From an uncultured Verrucomicrobiota bacterium (GTDB lineage: Bacteria; Verrucomicrobiota; Verrucomicrobiia; Opitutales; Opitutaceae): DNA of 53,404 nt. Under the pieces are notes generated by a model. The model ran no database searches. It was not told the origin of the DNA and saw only the letters and a list, made by a program, of their open reading frames with translations. The translations under genes and the position numbers were made by a program. This document shows positions 45,576 to 53,330 of the stretch, piece by piece (positions within the stretch are counted from its first letter, which is position 1; every line of letters starts with the position of its first letter). The DNA lies in contig CAIRBK010000091.1 of NCBI GenBank assembly GCA_903876795.1, forward strand, positions 1-53,404. Reading direction: 5' to 3'.

Positions 45576-46042
45576 ACGCCTCCGCCGCCAGCCTTTCACC
45601 CGAACGAGAGCTCGCCGTTTTCATCGACTTGATCGCGCGTTATTTCCAGACCGTCGGCGGCTCGGCTCCCGTCTTCCTCGTGCCCACTCTCGAAACCGCC
45701 CTGCCGCCCCAGCTCGACTGCACCGGCTACATGCCCGTGACCGGCCGGCTGACCGGCTGGATCGCCCTCAGCATGCCCGGTGCTTTGCTGTGCTCCCTCC
45801 TCGACCACATCGGCGAGAATCAACACGACGAGGCCGCCCAGCTCGACCTCGTCGCCGAGATGGCCGGCACCATCACCAGCAACGCCCGCGAACACTTCGG
45901 CGAACGCCTTTACGTCAATCCCACGCTCGCCGCCGCGGCTGGCGATTTCCCGCCCGAGCTCGTGCCTCCAACGCTATCTTTCCGCCTGCCCTTCCGGTGG
46001 TCCGGCCAAGACGCCTACCTGCTCGTCGCCCTGCATCCCTGA
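45572..46042 (+). CDS. Cassette 1 gene 4: second CheX-like protein, catalytic Asn lost
   Basis: A 156-residue CheX-fold protein with a GTG start overlapping gene 3. The corresponding helix reads LDLVAEMAGTITSNAR: Asp92 and Glu96 are kept but the position of the phosphatase Asn is Gly99. The counterpart in cassette 2 has Ser there. It is therefore probably inactive as a phosphatase and may pair with gene 3 or sense CheY-P. I infer the role from the fold and the missing residue only. Confidence 0.78.
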   Translation: MNASAASLSPERELAVFIDLIARYFQTVGGSAPVFLVPTLETALPPQLDCTGYMPVTGRLTGWIALSMPGALLCSLLDHIGENQHDEAAQLDLVAEMAGTITSNAREHFGERLYVNPTLAAAAGDFPPELVPPTLSFRLPFRWSGQDAYLLVALHP

Positions 46043-46062
46043 TTTTTCCGTCGCCTCGCCTT

Positions 46063-46836
46063 ATGAAAACCGCCCTTGCCGACCGCCATATCCGCACCAA
46101 CGACTTCGCCGAACGCATAGAAGGCGTCGAGTTCGCGCCCGAAGTCTGGGCGGTCTTTGCTCGACTCCACCAACCGCACACCGCCGCCGAGCTCGCCGCC
46201 CAGCTCAACCTCGATATCGAGGCCGTCCAGGCCGCCCTCCGCCGCCTCGTGCGCCGCAAACTCGCCCGCAGGCACGTCCTTGGCTGGCACGACTACGCCG
46301 CCACCACGCCTACTCCCGTCGTGGCCGCGCCAACTCCGGTGGCGCATGCCCGGCCGGTGCTCAACGTCACCATAAAACACACGCCCGCCACCGTCGTCGC
46401 CCCCCCTCCCGCCCGCGAGCCCGTCGTCGAGCCCCTCGTCGCAACCGAACCCGTCGAACAACAGTCCGCCATCTCGTTTCGCATTGCTTCCGGGCGGCCC
46501 CGCCAGGCGGCACCCGCTCCGGTCGTAAATCTCCGCATTGCCTCGCGCGGCGCCGACGTGCCCCCCCCTGCCAAACCGCCCGCCTACGCCCGCTGGCGCC
46601 TGCGCCCCGTCCTCGATGCCATCGGCGCCAAGGCCGGAGGTGGTCTCGCCGGACAACTTCTCGTCTACCGCGTGTTCCTGCAGGTGCCCACCGAACTCAT
46701 GCATGCCGGAGGACTCCACTCGCTCAGCCTTGTGGACGAACATTTCACCGTGGCCCATGCCCCGCTACGGACTGCCATCGTCGAGGCCGCGCGCAAGCAT
46801 GCCGACGTCGAGGTCGCTCCGCTGCTCGCCGCATGA
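46063..46836 (+). CDS. Cassette 1 gene 5: winged-helix-like protein with unrecognised C-terminal domain
   Basis: A 257-residue protein started at the ATG at 46063. Residues about 23-72 (FAPEVWAVFARL, TAAELAAQLNLDIEAVQAAL, RRLVRRKLARR) look like a winged helix. A Pro/Ala/Val-rich linker (about 80-175) contains two copies of an RIAS phrase (SFRIASGRPR, VNLRIASRG). A conserved C-terminal domain of about 80 residues begins LRPVLDAIGAKAGGGLAGQL and contains LVYRVFLQVPTELMHAGGLH. I recognise no family for that domain. It is shared with cassette 2 and may be the output element. Confidence 0.75.
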   Translation: MKTALADRHIRTNDFAERIEGVEFAPEVWAVFARLHQPHTAAELAAQLNLDIEAVQAALRRLVRRKLARRHVLGWHDYAATTPTPVVAAPTPVAHARPVLNVTIKHTPATVVAPPPAREPVVEPLVATEPVEQQSAISFRIASGRPRQAAPAPVVNLRIASRGADVPPPAKPPAYARWRLRPVLDAIGAKAGGGLAGQLLVYRVFLQVPTELMHAGGLHSLSLVDEHFTVAHAPLRTAIVEAARKHADVEVAPLLAA

Positions 46837-47612
46837 ACCTCATCCTCATCACCGCTGGCTCCCCCAACCGCCCCAACGTCCCCGCCGTCCAGCAGCTCCG
46901 CCTGCTCATGGGAGCCGGGGCCAAGGCCTCCAAAACCCGCGCCGTCCACCTGCTCGTCGTCGACACGCGCCGTATGAACGCCGCCTGCCTCGACGCAGCC
47001 CTCGAAGAGGTCGCCGTCATCAACCGCAGCCTCGGCTTCAACCTCGGCGTTCTCGCCTGCCGCTTGCCCACGCTGAAGCTCACCGTCGCCGCAATGCGCG
47101 CCGGCCTGCACGACATCATCCACGAACCCCTCGGCGCCCGCCGCGTCCGCAACCTCGTCCGCACCGCCATGCCCGGCGTCCGGATCAGCCTGGCGGAGTT
47201 CTCCCCGCTTGCCGCCTTGCTGCGCGCCTTTGTCGGCCGCCCCGCCGTCCGCGAGCTGCCCACCCATCTGCTCGCCCGCCGCGAACTCGATCTCGCCCGC
47301 CGCTCCGAACAGCTCGAAAACATCGAGAAACGCCTCGCCTTCGACCGCGCCGTACTCGACGCCCGCGACCAGGAACTGCGCGCCTGTACCCGCCGCCTCG
47401 AACGCGAGTGGGTGCGCCTGCAGACCGACGCCGACATCACCCCCGTCCCGACCACGCCCGCCGCGGTCGCCCCCTTCACCGCCGACCTCCACTCCCTGGC
47501 CCACCAGCTCGAACAGCGTGCGCGCGATCTCGGCTTCCGCGAAAAACTCCTCCGCGAGATGGAGGCTCTCCTTGCCGCCAACACCATGACCGCCTCGCGC
47601 GCCGCTTTCTGA
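46833..47612 (+). CDS. Cassette 1 gene 6: degenerate receiver-like domain with coiled coil
   Basis: A 259-residue protein overlapping gene 5 by 4 bp. Residues 1-115 look like a receiver fold: LLVVDTRRM (Asp44 at the phosphoacceptor place), then AAMRAGLHDIIHEPLGARRV, where the expected Lys-Pro is Glu98-Pro and the paired N-terminal Asp residues are absent. It is therefore a pseudo-receiver. From about 140 it is a long charged coiled coil (RRELDLARRSEQLENIEKRL), then a second helical segment. It may dimerise and bind gene 5 or CheY. Confidence 0.72.
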   Translation: MNLILITAGSPNRPNVPAVQQLRLLMGAGAKASKTRAVHLLVVDTRRMNAACLDAALEEVAVINRSLGFNLGVLACRLPTLKLTVAAMRAGLHDIIHEPLGARRVRNLVRTAMPGVRISLAEFSPLAALLRAFVGRPAVRELPTHLLARRELDLARRSEQLENIEKRLAFDRAVLDARDQELRACTRRLEREWVRLQTDADITPVPTTPAAVAPFTADLHSLAHQLEQRARDLGFREKLLREMEALLAANTMTASRAAF

Positions 47613-47832
47613 GGCGAGCCCGTGACCCGTCCGGAACGCCCCGGGCGCCGGATGCATTCCTCCGCTCCGGGCTTTTTCACCAGCAAACCTCCGGCGATCT
47701 TCACCAGGCAGATCCTCCCCTTTTCGCAATCCGGAATTCACGCAACCGTGACATGGCGAAATTGACCGTAGTGTTTGTAAACCTACACTTTTCTCCCATT
47801 CGGAAATTCATTCCGGCGGGATTAAAAATCTT
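47613..47832. other. 220-bp gap between the two signalling cassettes
   Basis: Contains a weak hairpin with CTTTTT near 47665-47680 that could end cassette 1, a sigma-70-like promoter at 47762-47789, and a 27-codon ATG frame (47753-47836, MAKLTVVFVNLHF) whose TGA overlaps the GTG of the next kinase. The small frame and the promoter are mutually inconsistent as leaders, since transcription from the promoter would begin inside the frame. Confidence 0.5.
47762..47789 (+). promoter_or_regulatory. Candidate sigma-70-type promoter of cassette 2
   Basis: TTGACC (47762-47767) and TACACT (47784-47789) are separated by 16 bp, with the second kinase start 44 bp further on. The surrounding 80 bp are AT-rich against a very GC-rich background. 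Confidence 0.35.
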
Positions 47833-50076
47833 GTGAAAAAACTACGTCTTTGGGCTTCGTCCGTGCGCCAGCGTCCGCAGCTGGCCTGGACGGTTTTATT
47901 CTACGTTCCCGTCGCGATCCTGGCGGCCGCTTCCATCTTCGGCGTGCGGCATTACACGCGCCTGCTCGACGCGGAGATCGCCACCGGCCAACGCACCCTC
48001 GGGGTCGCCGGCCGCATCAGCGCCTATGGCGAGCAGATCGGCAAGTCCATCCTGCTGATTGAAAAAAGCGTGCGTCTCAAGCGACCCGCCACCACCGCCG
48101 TCTACGAGCTGCAGGTCGCCGCTGACCGTCTCGACCAGATCATCAACGCCTTCAACGAGGGCTCCGAGACCGTCTCACCCGACGGCGTGCGCTTCATGCT
48201 CGAGGCCGTCACCGACGAGAAGGCACTGGCGAGCCTGACCCAGATGAACGTCATCTGGGTCGGCATGAAGACCCGGGCCGACGCCGTCGTGCTGACCGCC
48301 GGACCCAAGAAGCAAAACTCCGAGGCCATTCCGTTCACCGAGGCCTCGCTTTCCGAGGCCTCCGATTTCGTCACCGCCCAGCAGGTGTTCCTCGCCGAGC
48401 AGACCCTCGCCTTCGGCCGACGCCTCGAGGAACTCGCCAAACACCGCGTCATCGCCCTTGAAGGCCCGCGCGGCATCCTGATCGGCGTCGCCGCCGTCCT
48501 ATTGCTCGCGCTGCCCGGCGCGTACGTCTTCAACCGCGTCCTGCGCGCCCGCAACGCCTCCGCCCGCCTCGCCGCCGAGCTCGGCGCCAGCCAGGCCAAA
48601 CTCGAGTCCCAGTCCCTGGCCCTCTCCACCGCCAAAGCCGAGACGGACCACATCATGGAAACCGTACAGGAGGGCCTCTTCCTCATCGATGCCAACGGCA
48701 TCATCGGCGACTACCACTCGCGCGAACTCACCGCCATCCTTCGCCAGGACAAAATCGCCGGCCGCAACCTGCTGCAAATCCTCGAGCGACTCCTCTCGGA
48801 GAAGATGTTCACTTTCACCAAGGAATATTTCGCCCTGCTGTTCGACTCAAGGCGCCGCGAAAAATCCGTCCTTCAGGTCAATCCGCTCACCGACATCGAG
48901 GTCAATTTCCCCAACCCCTCCGGCGGCTTCATCAACCGCTACCTGGGTTTCTCGTTCCGCCGCATCGTCGAAAATGGCGCCGTCGCCCGCGTCTTCGTCG
49001 CCGTGCGCGACGTCACCACGCAGGTCGAGCTGGAGAAAAAACTCCGCGACTCCGAGCGGCACAAGGACCGCCAGCTCGACATCCTCCTCGGCATCGTCCA
49101 CGTCGCCCCCGAGGAACTCGAAAGCTTCGTCAAGCTGGTCGAAGGCGAGCTCGATACCATCAACGAGACGCTGCGCGCCGAACACTTCGCCGCGACCGGC
49201 GGCCAGGGAGACGCCCTCCGCCAGCGCCTGCAGACCGTCTTCCGTTCCGTGCATAATCTCAAGGGCAACGCCGCCGCCCTCCAGCTCACCACCTTCCAGA
49301 AGGCGGCCGACGCCTTCGAGTCCAAGCTCAACGAACTCCTCAACCGACCGCAGCTCACCGGCGACGACTTCCTCTCCGTCGTCGTGGCCCAGGCCGGCCT
49401 TCGCGCCGACCTCGGCGACTTGATGGAGCTGCGCGGCAAACTCGTCGGCCTCCGCCAGCCCGTCGCCGCCGCCGGCGTCGCTCCCGACCAGGGCGCGGCC
49501 CTGGCCAGCCCCGCCGCGCAGATCGGCGCGGGCCTTCGCCAGCTCGTGGCCGATGCCGCCCGCGACCTCGACAAGGTAACCACCGTCAACATCGACGACT
49601 ACGCCCTCCACACCGTCGCCGCCGACCGTCCCGCCCTCGTGCGCGACGTCCTCATCCAGCTCGCCCGCAATTCCGTCTCCCACAGCATCGAGCCCGCCCC
49701 CGTGCGGCTCGCCGGCGGCAAACCCGGCGTCGCCACCCTCTCCGTGCGCGGCCTCCCACGCACCGAAGACGGCCTGGTCGGTCTCGCTTTCCGCGACGAC
49801 GGCGCCGGCCTCGACCTCGCGGCCATCCGCGCCCGCGCCGAGTCGGCCGGTCTCATTTCCCCCAACGCCAATCCGTCTCCCGCCGACATCGCCCGCTGCA
49901 TCTTTGCGCCCGGCTTCTCCACCGCCGCGCAACCCGGCGCCCACGCCGGCCGCGGCATGGGCATGGACATCATCAAGACCAAGGTCGTAGACGAGGCCGG
50001 CGGCGCCATCGAGATACACTGCACGCCCGGCGAGTTCTGCGAGTTCCACCTCTATTTCCCCGCCGCCACCGCATGA
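47833..50076 (+). CDS. Cassette 2 gene 1: membrane CheA-like sensor kinase
   Basis: A 747-residue paralogue of the cassette 1 kinase, GTG start. Helices at about 19-38 and 213-233 enclose a sensor region that is clearly diverged: the PilJ-like motif is reduced to TLGVAGRISAYGEQIG and the sequence between is longer and different. The cytoplasmic part is highly conserved: PAS (about 265-395) including DIEVNFPNPSGGF, Hpt site FRSVHNLKGNA with His474, N box LARNSVSHSIE with Asn613, and GRGMGMDII. It too lacks P2 and P5. The pattern suggests the same downstream chemistry with a different input. It overlaps its CheY gene by 4 bp. Confidence 0.82.
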   Translation: MKKLRLWASSVRQRPQLAWTVLFYVPVAILAAASIFGVRHYTRLLDAEIATGQRTLGVAGRISAYGEQIGKSILLIEKSVRLKRPATTAVYELQVAADRLDQIINAFNEGSETVSPDGVRFMLEAVTDEKALASLTQMNVIWVGMKTRADAVVLTAGPKKQNSEAIPFTEASLSEASDFVTAQQVFLAEQTLAFGRRLEELAKHRVIALEGPRGILIGVAAVLLLALPGAYVFNRVLRARNASARLAAELGASQAKLESQSLALSTAKAETDHIMETVQEGLFLIDANGIIGDYHSRELTAILRQDKIAGRNLLQILERLLSEKMFTFTKEYFALLFDSRRREKSVLQVNPLTDIEVNFPNPSGGFINRYLGFSFRRIVENGAVARVFVAVRDVTTQVELEKKLRDSERHKDRQLDILLGIVHVAPEELESFVKLVEGELDTINETLRAEHFAATGGQGDALRQRLQTVFRSVHNLKGNAAALQLTTFQKAADAFESKLNELLNRPQLTGDDFLSVVVAQAGLRADLGDLMELRGKLVGLRQPVAAAGVAPDQGAALASPAAQIGAGLRQLVADAARDLDKVTTVNIDDYALHTVAADRPALVRDVLIQLARNSVSHSIEPAPVRLAGGKPGVATLSVRGLPRTEDGLVGLAFRDDGAGLDLAAIRARAESAGLISPNANPSPADIARCIFAPGFSTAAQPGAHAGRGMGMDIIKTKVVDEAGGAIEIHCTPGEFCEFHLYFPAATA

Positions 50077-50432
50077 AACTGCTCATTGTAGACGACTCCC
50101 TCATCATGCGCCGGGCCATTGAGCGCAGCGCCGGCCGCTCCCGCTTCAGCGAGATACACACCGCCACCAACGGCCTGCTCGCCGTCGAGATGTTCGCGCG
50201 CCACCGGCCCGACGTGGTCACGATGGACATCACCATGCCAGACATGGACGGCCTGTCCGCCATCGACCTCATCCTGAAGCAAAACCCCGCCGCCAACATC
50301 CTCGTCGTGTCCGCCCTTGCCGACAAGGGCACCGCCATCGAGGCCGTCAAACGCGGCGCCCTCGGCTTCCTCCTCAAACCGGTCACCGCCGAGTCCGTAC
50401 ACAACGCCATCGAAAACATCCTCTCCGACTGA
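50073..50432 (+). CDS. Cassette 2 gene 2: CheY-type response regulator
   Basis: A 119-residue single-domain receiver, equal in length to and closely resembling its cassette 1 counterpart. Asp7, Asp8, Asp52 (VTMDITMPDMDGL), Ser80 (VVSALADKG) and Lys102 (FLLKPV) are all present. The similarity of the two receivers leaves open cross-talk between the cassettes. It is coupled to its kinase by ATGA. Confidence 0.9.
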   Translation: MKLLIVDDSLIMRRAIERSAGRSRFSEIHTATNGLLAVEMFARHRPDVVTMDITMPDMDGLSAIDLILKQNPAANILVVSALADKGTAIEAVKRGALGFLLKPVTAESVHNAIENILSD

Positions 50433-50439
50433 CCTCCCC

Positions 50440-50904
50440 ATGGAAGAAACCATCCTCAAGATCTTCGCGCAAAGCGTCACCCGCTACTTCGCCACCGTCG
50501 CCAACGGAGAAGCCGTCCTCGGCACGCCCTACCTCGCCGGATCCGACGAATCTGTCGCCTTCGACTTCTCCGCCGTCATCGGCATCACCGGCTCCCATCG
50601 CGGCAACATCTACTACACCGCCCCCCGCGAAAAACTCCGCTCACTCCTCCCGCTCATCGGCGAGACCGAGCCCGACGACCGTCTCTGCGCCGAACTCGTC
50701 GGCGAGATCACCAACACCATCTCCGGCAACGCCCGCGAACAGCTCGGCGGCGCCTTCATGATCTCCACGCCGTTCATCATCGAAGGCGGCCCGCTCCATG
50801 TTCGCGCCGCCAGGGACACCACCTGCTACATCCTCCCGGTCACGTGGAACCAGCACCGGTCCCGCGTCCTCGTCTCCCTCCACCAAACCCCGGTCAACTC
50901 GTGA
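50440..50904 (+). CDS. Cassette 2 gene 3: CheX-type CheY-P phosphatase
   Basis: A 154-residue CheX-like protein started at the ATG at 50440, 7 bp past the cheY stop. The phosphatase helix AELVGEITNTISGNAREQLGG keeps Glu and Asn (ExxN). The sequence is very close to cassette 1 gene 3, including GITGSHRGNIYYTA and ETEPDDRLCA. It most likely dephosphorylates the cassette CheY. Its stop overlaps the GTG of gene 4. Confidence 0.85.
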   Translation: MEETILKIFAQSVTRYFATVANGEAVLGTPYLAGSDESVAFDFSAVIGITGSHRGNIYYTAPREKLRSLLPLIGETEPDDRLCAELVGEITNTISGNAREQLGGAFMISTPFIIEGGPLHVRAARDTTCYILPVTWNQHRSRVLVSLHQTPVNS

Positions 50905-51362
50905 GCATCTCCTTCGAAACCGAACAGGAACTGGCGGTCTTCATCGGCACCGTCGGTCGCTATTTTCAGACCGTCGGTGGCGTCCTGCCCGATTTTCTCG
51001 CGCCCACGCTCGAGACCGTCCTGCCCGCGCGCCTCGACTGCACCGGCTACATGCCCGTGAGCGGACGCCTCGAGGGGTGGATCGCGCTGAGCCTCCCCTC
51101 CTCTTTGCTTCGCACCCTCCTCGACCGCCTCGGCGAAGACCGGCACGACGAAGCCGCGCAACTCGACCTCGTCGCCGAGATCACCAGCACCCTCACCAGC
51201 AACGCCCGCGCCCACTTCGGAGAACACCTCCGCGTCGCCCCGCCCCTCGCCTCGTCCGCATCCGAGTTCCCCGATGAACTCCCCGCGCCGCCCCTCTCCT
51301 TCCGCCTGCCGTTCCAATTGCAGGGCGCCGACGCCTACCTGCTCGTAGCCCTTCAACGCTAA
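50901..51362 (+). CDS. Cassette 2 gene 4: second CheX-like protein, catalytic Asn lost
   Basis: A 153-residue CheX-fold protein with GTG start overlapping gene 3 by 4 bp. The helix LDLVAEITSTLTSNAR keeps Asp89 and Glu93 but has Ser96 where the phosphatase Asn belongs. Shared features with its cassette 1 counterpart are the N-terminal ELAVFI...RYFQTVGG and LDCTGYMPV. Loss of the same residue in both copies suggests a selected, non-phosphatase role. Confidence 0.78.
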   Translation: MSISFETEQELAVFIGTVGRYFQTVGGVLPDFLAPTLETVLPARLDCTGYMPVSGRLEGWIALSLPSSLLRTLLDRLGEDRHDEAAQLDLVAEITSTLTSNARAHFGEHLRVAPPLASSASEFPDELPAPPLSFRLPFQLQGADAYLLVALQR

Positions 51363-51374
51363 CTTGTCCTCATC

Positions 51375-52154
51375 ATGGCCACCGTCAAAGCCACCACCGC
51401 CCGCCTCGCCGACCGCTACATCCGCTGCGAAGACTTCGCCGCCCGCATCGACGGCGTCGAACTCGCGCCCGAGATATGGGCCGTCTTCGCCAAACTCACC
51501 CGGCCGTTCAACGCGGCCGAGCTCGCCGAACGCCTCTCGCTCGACATCGAGGCCGTCAACGCCGCCCTGCGCCGCCTCGTCCGCCGCAAACTCATCCGCA
51601 AACACGTTCTCGCCTGGCGCGACTATGCCGCCTCCGCCGAACCCGTTGCTCCTGATACAAACATCACTCCTCTGGCGCCGATCGCGCCATTTGCCTCCGT
51701 GGCGACCTTCCCGACCCAGTCGCCGGTCGTGACCGCGCCCCCGTCCGCGCCCCGCCGCGCATCCCCGATCGTCTCCTTGCGCATCGCGTCCGAGTCCCCC
51801 GCGCGCGCTCCGGCCGCGGTGAACCTGCGCATTGCCGCCACGCGGTCCCCGGCCACCGCCGCCCCGCCGCCCCGCACGGACGCGCCTGCGGCCGCATCGA
51901 CCGACGGCCTCAGGCTTCGCCCGATTCTGGAGGCCATCGGTGCCAAGGCCGGCGGCGGCGTGGCCGGGCAACTTCTCGTTTACCGTGTCTTCCTGCAAAT
52001 ACCGACCGAGCTCATGCACGCGGCCGGCATCCATTCGCTGAGCCTGGTGGACGATCAGTTCACCCTGCGCCATCCCGAGCTGCGCGCCGCCTTGGCCGAC
52101 ACCGCCCGCCGCCACGCCGGCGTGGACATCGAGGCGCTCGCCGCCGCCTGCTGA
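51375..52154 (+). CDS. Cassette 2 gene 5: winged-helix-like protein with unrecognised C-terminal domain
   Basis: A 259-residue paralogue of cassette 1 gene 5. The N-terminal winged-helix-like part (LAPEIWAVFAKL, NAAELAERLSLDIEAVNAAL) and the C-terminal domain (LRPILEAIGAKAGGGVAGQL, IPTELMHAAGIHSL) are conserved. The linker between is variable in sequence but keeps Pro/Ala richness and RIAS or RIAA phrases (VSLRIASES, VNLRIAATR). Conserved ends with a free linker suggest two binding surfaces joined flexibly. It abuts gene 6 with no gap. Confidence 0.75.
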   Translation: MATVKATTARLADRYIRCEDFAARIDGVELAPEIWAVFAKLTRPFNAAELAERLSLDIEAVNAALRRLVRRKLIRKHVLAWRDYAASAEPVAPDTNITPLAPIAPFASVATFPTQSPVVTAPPSAPRRASPIVSLRIASESPARAPAAVNLRIAATRSPATAAPPPRTDAPAAASTDGLRLRPILEAIGAKAGGGVAGQLLVYRVFLQIPTELMHAAGIHSLSLVDDQFTLRHPELRAALADTARRHAGVDIEALAAAC

Positions 52155-53009
52155 GTGGTTTTGTCGATGCTCGCCTCCCTGCTTCATTTTGTCCTGATCC
52201 ATCAAGGCGCCGCCGATAAGAAAAATCAGCCGCGCGCCCTGCACTTCACCGTCGATGCGGACGCCGTGCGCCAGGCTTCGTCCGCCTCCTCCCCTGCGGA
52301 CCTGCTGGTGATCGACTCTCGCCGCATGAGCCCGGTGTGCGTGCAAGCCGCCTTCGAACACGCCAACCGCCTTCGCGGCGGAGTTGGTTTCCGGCACGGC
52401 GTGCTGGTATGCGACGTCCCCCTGCTGCCGCTCGTCGTGGGCGCAATGCGGGCCGGCCTGCGCGACATCATCCATGAGCCCATCACCACACGGCAGCTGG
52501 TGAAAATGCTCCGCGCCGCGTCGCCCGAACGCCGCGCCTTCGCACCGCAAGCCGCCGCCCTCGTCGCCATCATGCGCACCGTCGCCGGGACCGACCGACC
52601 CGCCGGCAATGCAGTCAGTATCGCCCGCCGCGAATACGCGCTCATGCAGCGCGCCGAAAAGCTCGCCAACATGGAGACCCGCCTCACCCTCGAACGCGCC
52701 GCCCTGGAGGATCGCGACCAAAAACTCCGCGCCAGCACCCGTCGTCTCGAAAGCGAATTCGCCGCGCTGCAAAAAGACACCGACGTCCCCCGCACCCCGA
52801 TCCCCGAACCGGCCGTCGGCCAAAGCGTGCCGCCTTTTGTTGCCGTCGAGTCGCCCTTCGCGACCGACCTTCAATCCGTCATCGACCGGCTGTCCGAACG
52901 CGCCAGGGCCCTCGATATCCGCGAGCGCATGTTGCAGGAAATGGAAACCCTCCTGCTCGCCCAGCAGTTCTCCCCAGCCTATCCCGCACCCGCCCTGCGC
53001 AGCGCCTGA
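52155..53009 (+). CDS. Cassette 2 gene 6: degenerate receiver-like domain with coiled coil
   Basis: A 284-residue protein from the GTG directly after the gene 5 stop; an ATG four codons on is an alternative. The pseudo-receiver has LLVIDSRRM (Asp54) and AMRAGLRDIIHEPI, with Glu108 again in the place of the conserved Lys. A coiled coil (REYALMQRAEKLANMETRL) and a second helical segment near SVIDRLSERARALDIRERML follow. The N-terminus is about 10 residues longer than in cassette 1. Function unknown; the Glu-Pro substitution is shared by both copies. Confidence 0.72.
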   Translation: MVLSMLASLLHFVLIHQGAADKKNQPRALHFTVDADAVRQASSASSPADLLVIDSRRMSPVCVQAAFEHANRLRGGVGFRHGVLVCDVPLLPLVVGAMRAGLRDIIHEPITTRQLVKMLRAASPERRAFAPQAAALVAIMRTVAGTDRPAGNAVSIARREYALMQRAEKLANMETRLTLERAALEDRDQKLRASTRRLESEFAALQKDTDVPRTPIPEPAVGQSVPPFVAVESPFATDLQSVIDRLSERARALDIRERMLQEMETLLLAQQFSPAYPAPALRSA

Positions 53010-53330
53010 CCCCGCCTTGCGGCCGTCATTTGGGGGGGGGGGGGCCGCCGGAGCGGATTCGCTCGCCTGGCGGCAAGGGTGCCGGGCGTGCCGTTGGTCA
53101 AGAGAGCGCACGCGATGCCGCGCGTGGAGGGGCCAAACCGCAGGCATCGATCTTGAGGACGGCGATGTATACTTTGTTGTCCCGGTCCACCACCTGGGCC
53201 TTGAATTGCCTGCGCGGCAAATCGCGAGTTCGCGCCCTGAAGATTTTACGGCTGCGCCTTCCGATAAACCTTAAATGCGCAGTTAAAGGGCTGCGGATAT
53301 TGGCGAGGCATCTGCTGCACAGGGGTTTGT
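53010..53330. other. Intergenic stretch with a 13-G run
   Basis: No gene can be supported. A run of 13 G residues lies at 53032-53044, 22 bp past the last cassette 2 stop. Frames crossing the region on either strand have no convincing start or family resemblance. Confidence 0.5.

Noticed and set aside
42533-53009. Reading the cassettes as an ordinary chemotaxis operon
   Set aside because: There is no MCP, CheW, CheR or CheB, the kinase lacks the CheW-binding domain, and two unrecognised proteins are part of each unit.
50826-53147. A 773-codon minus-strand frame opposite cassette 2
   Set aside because: It crosses four well-supported plus-strand genes and has shadow composition with no recognisable domain.
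53080-53330. An open minus-strand frame with a protein-like phrase (KAQVVDRDNKVYIAVLKIDA)
   Set aside because: No start codon in frame and no family resemblance that I can support; it may be chance in a short gap.
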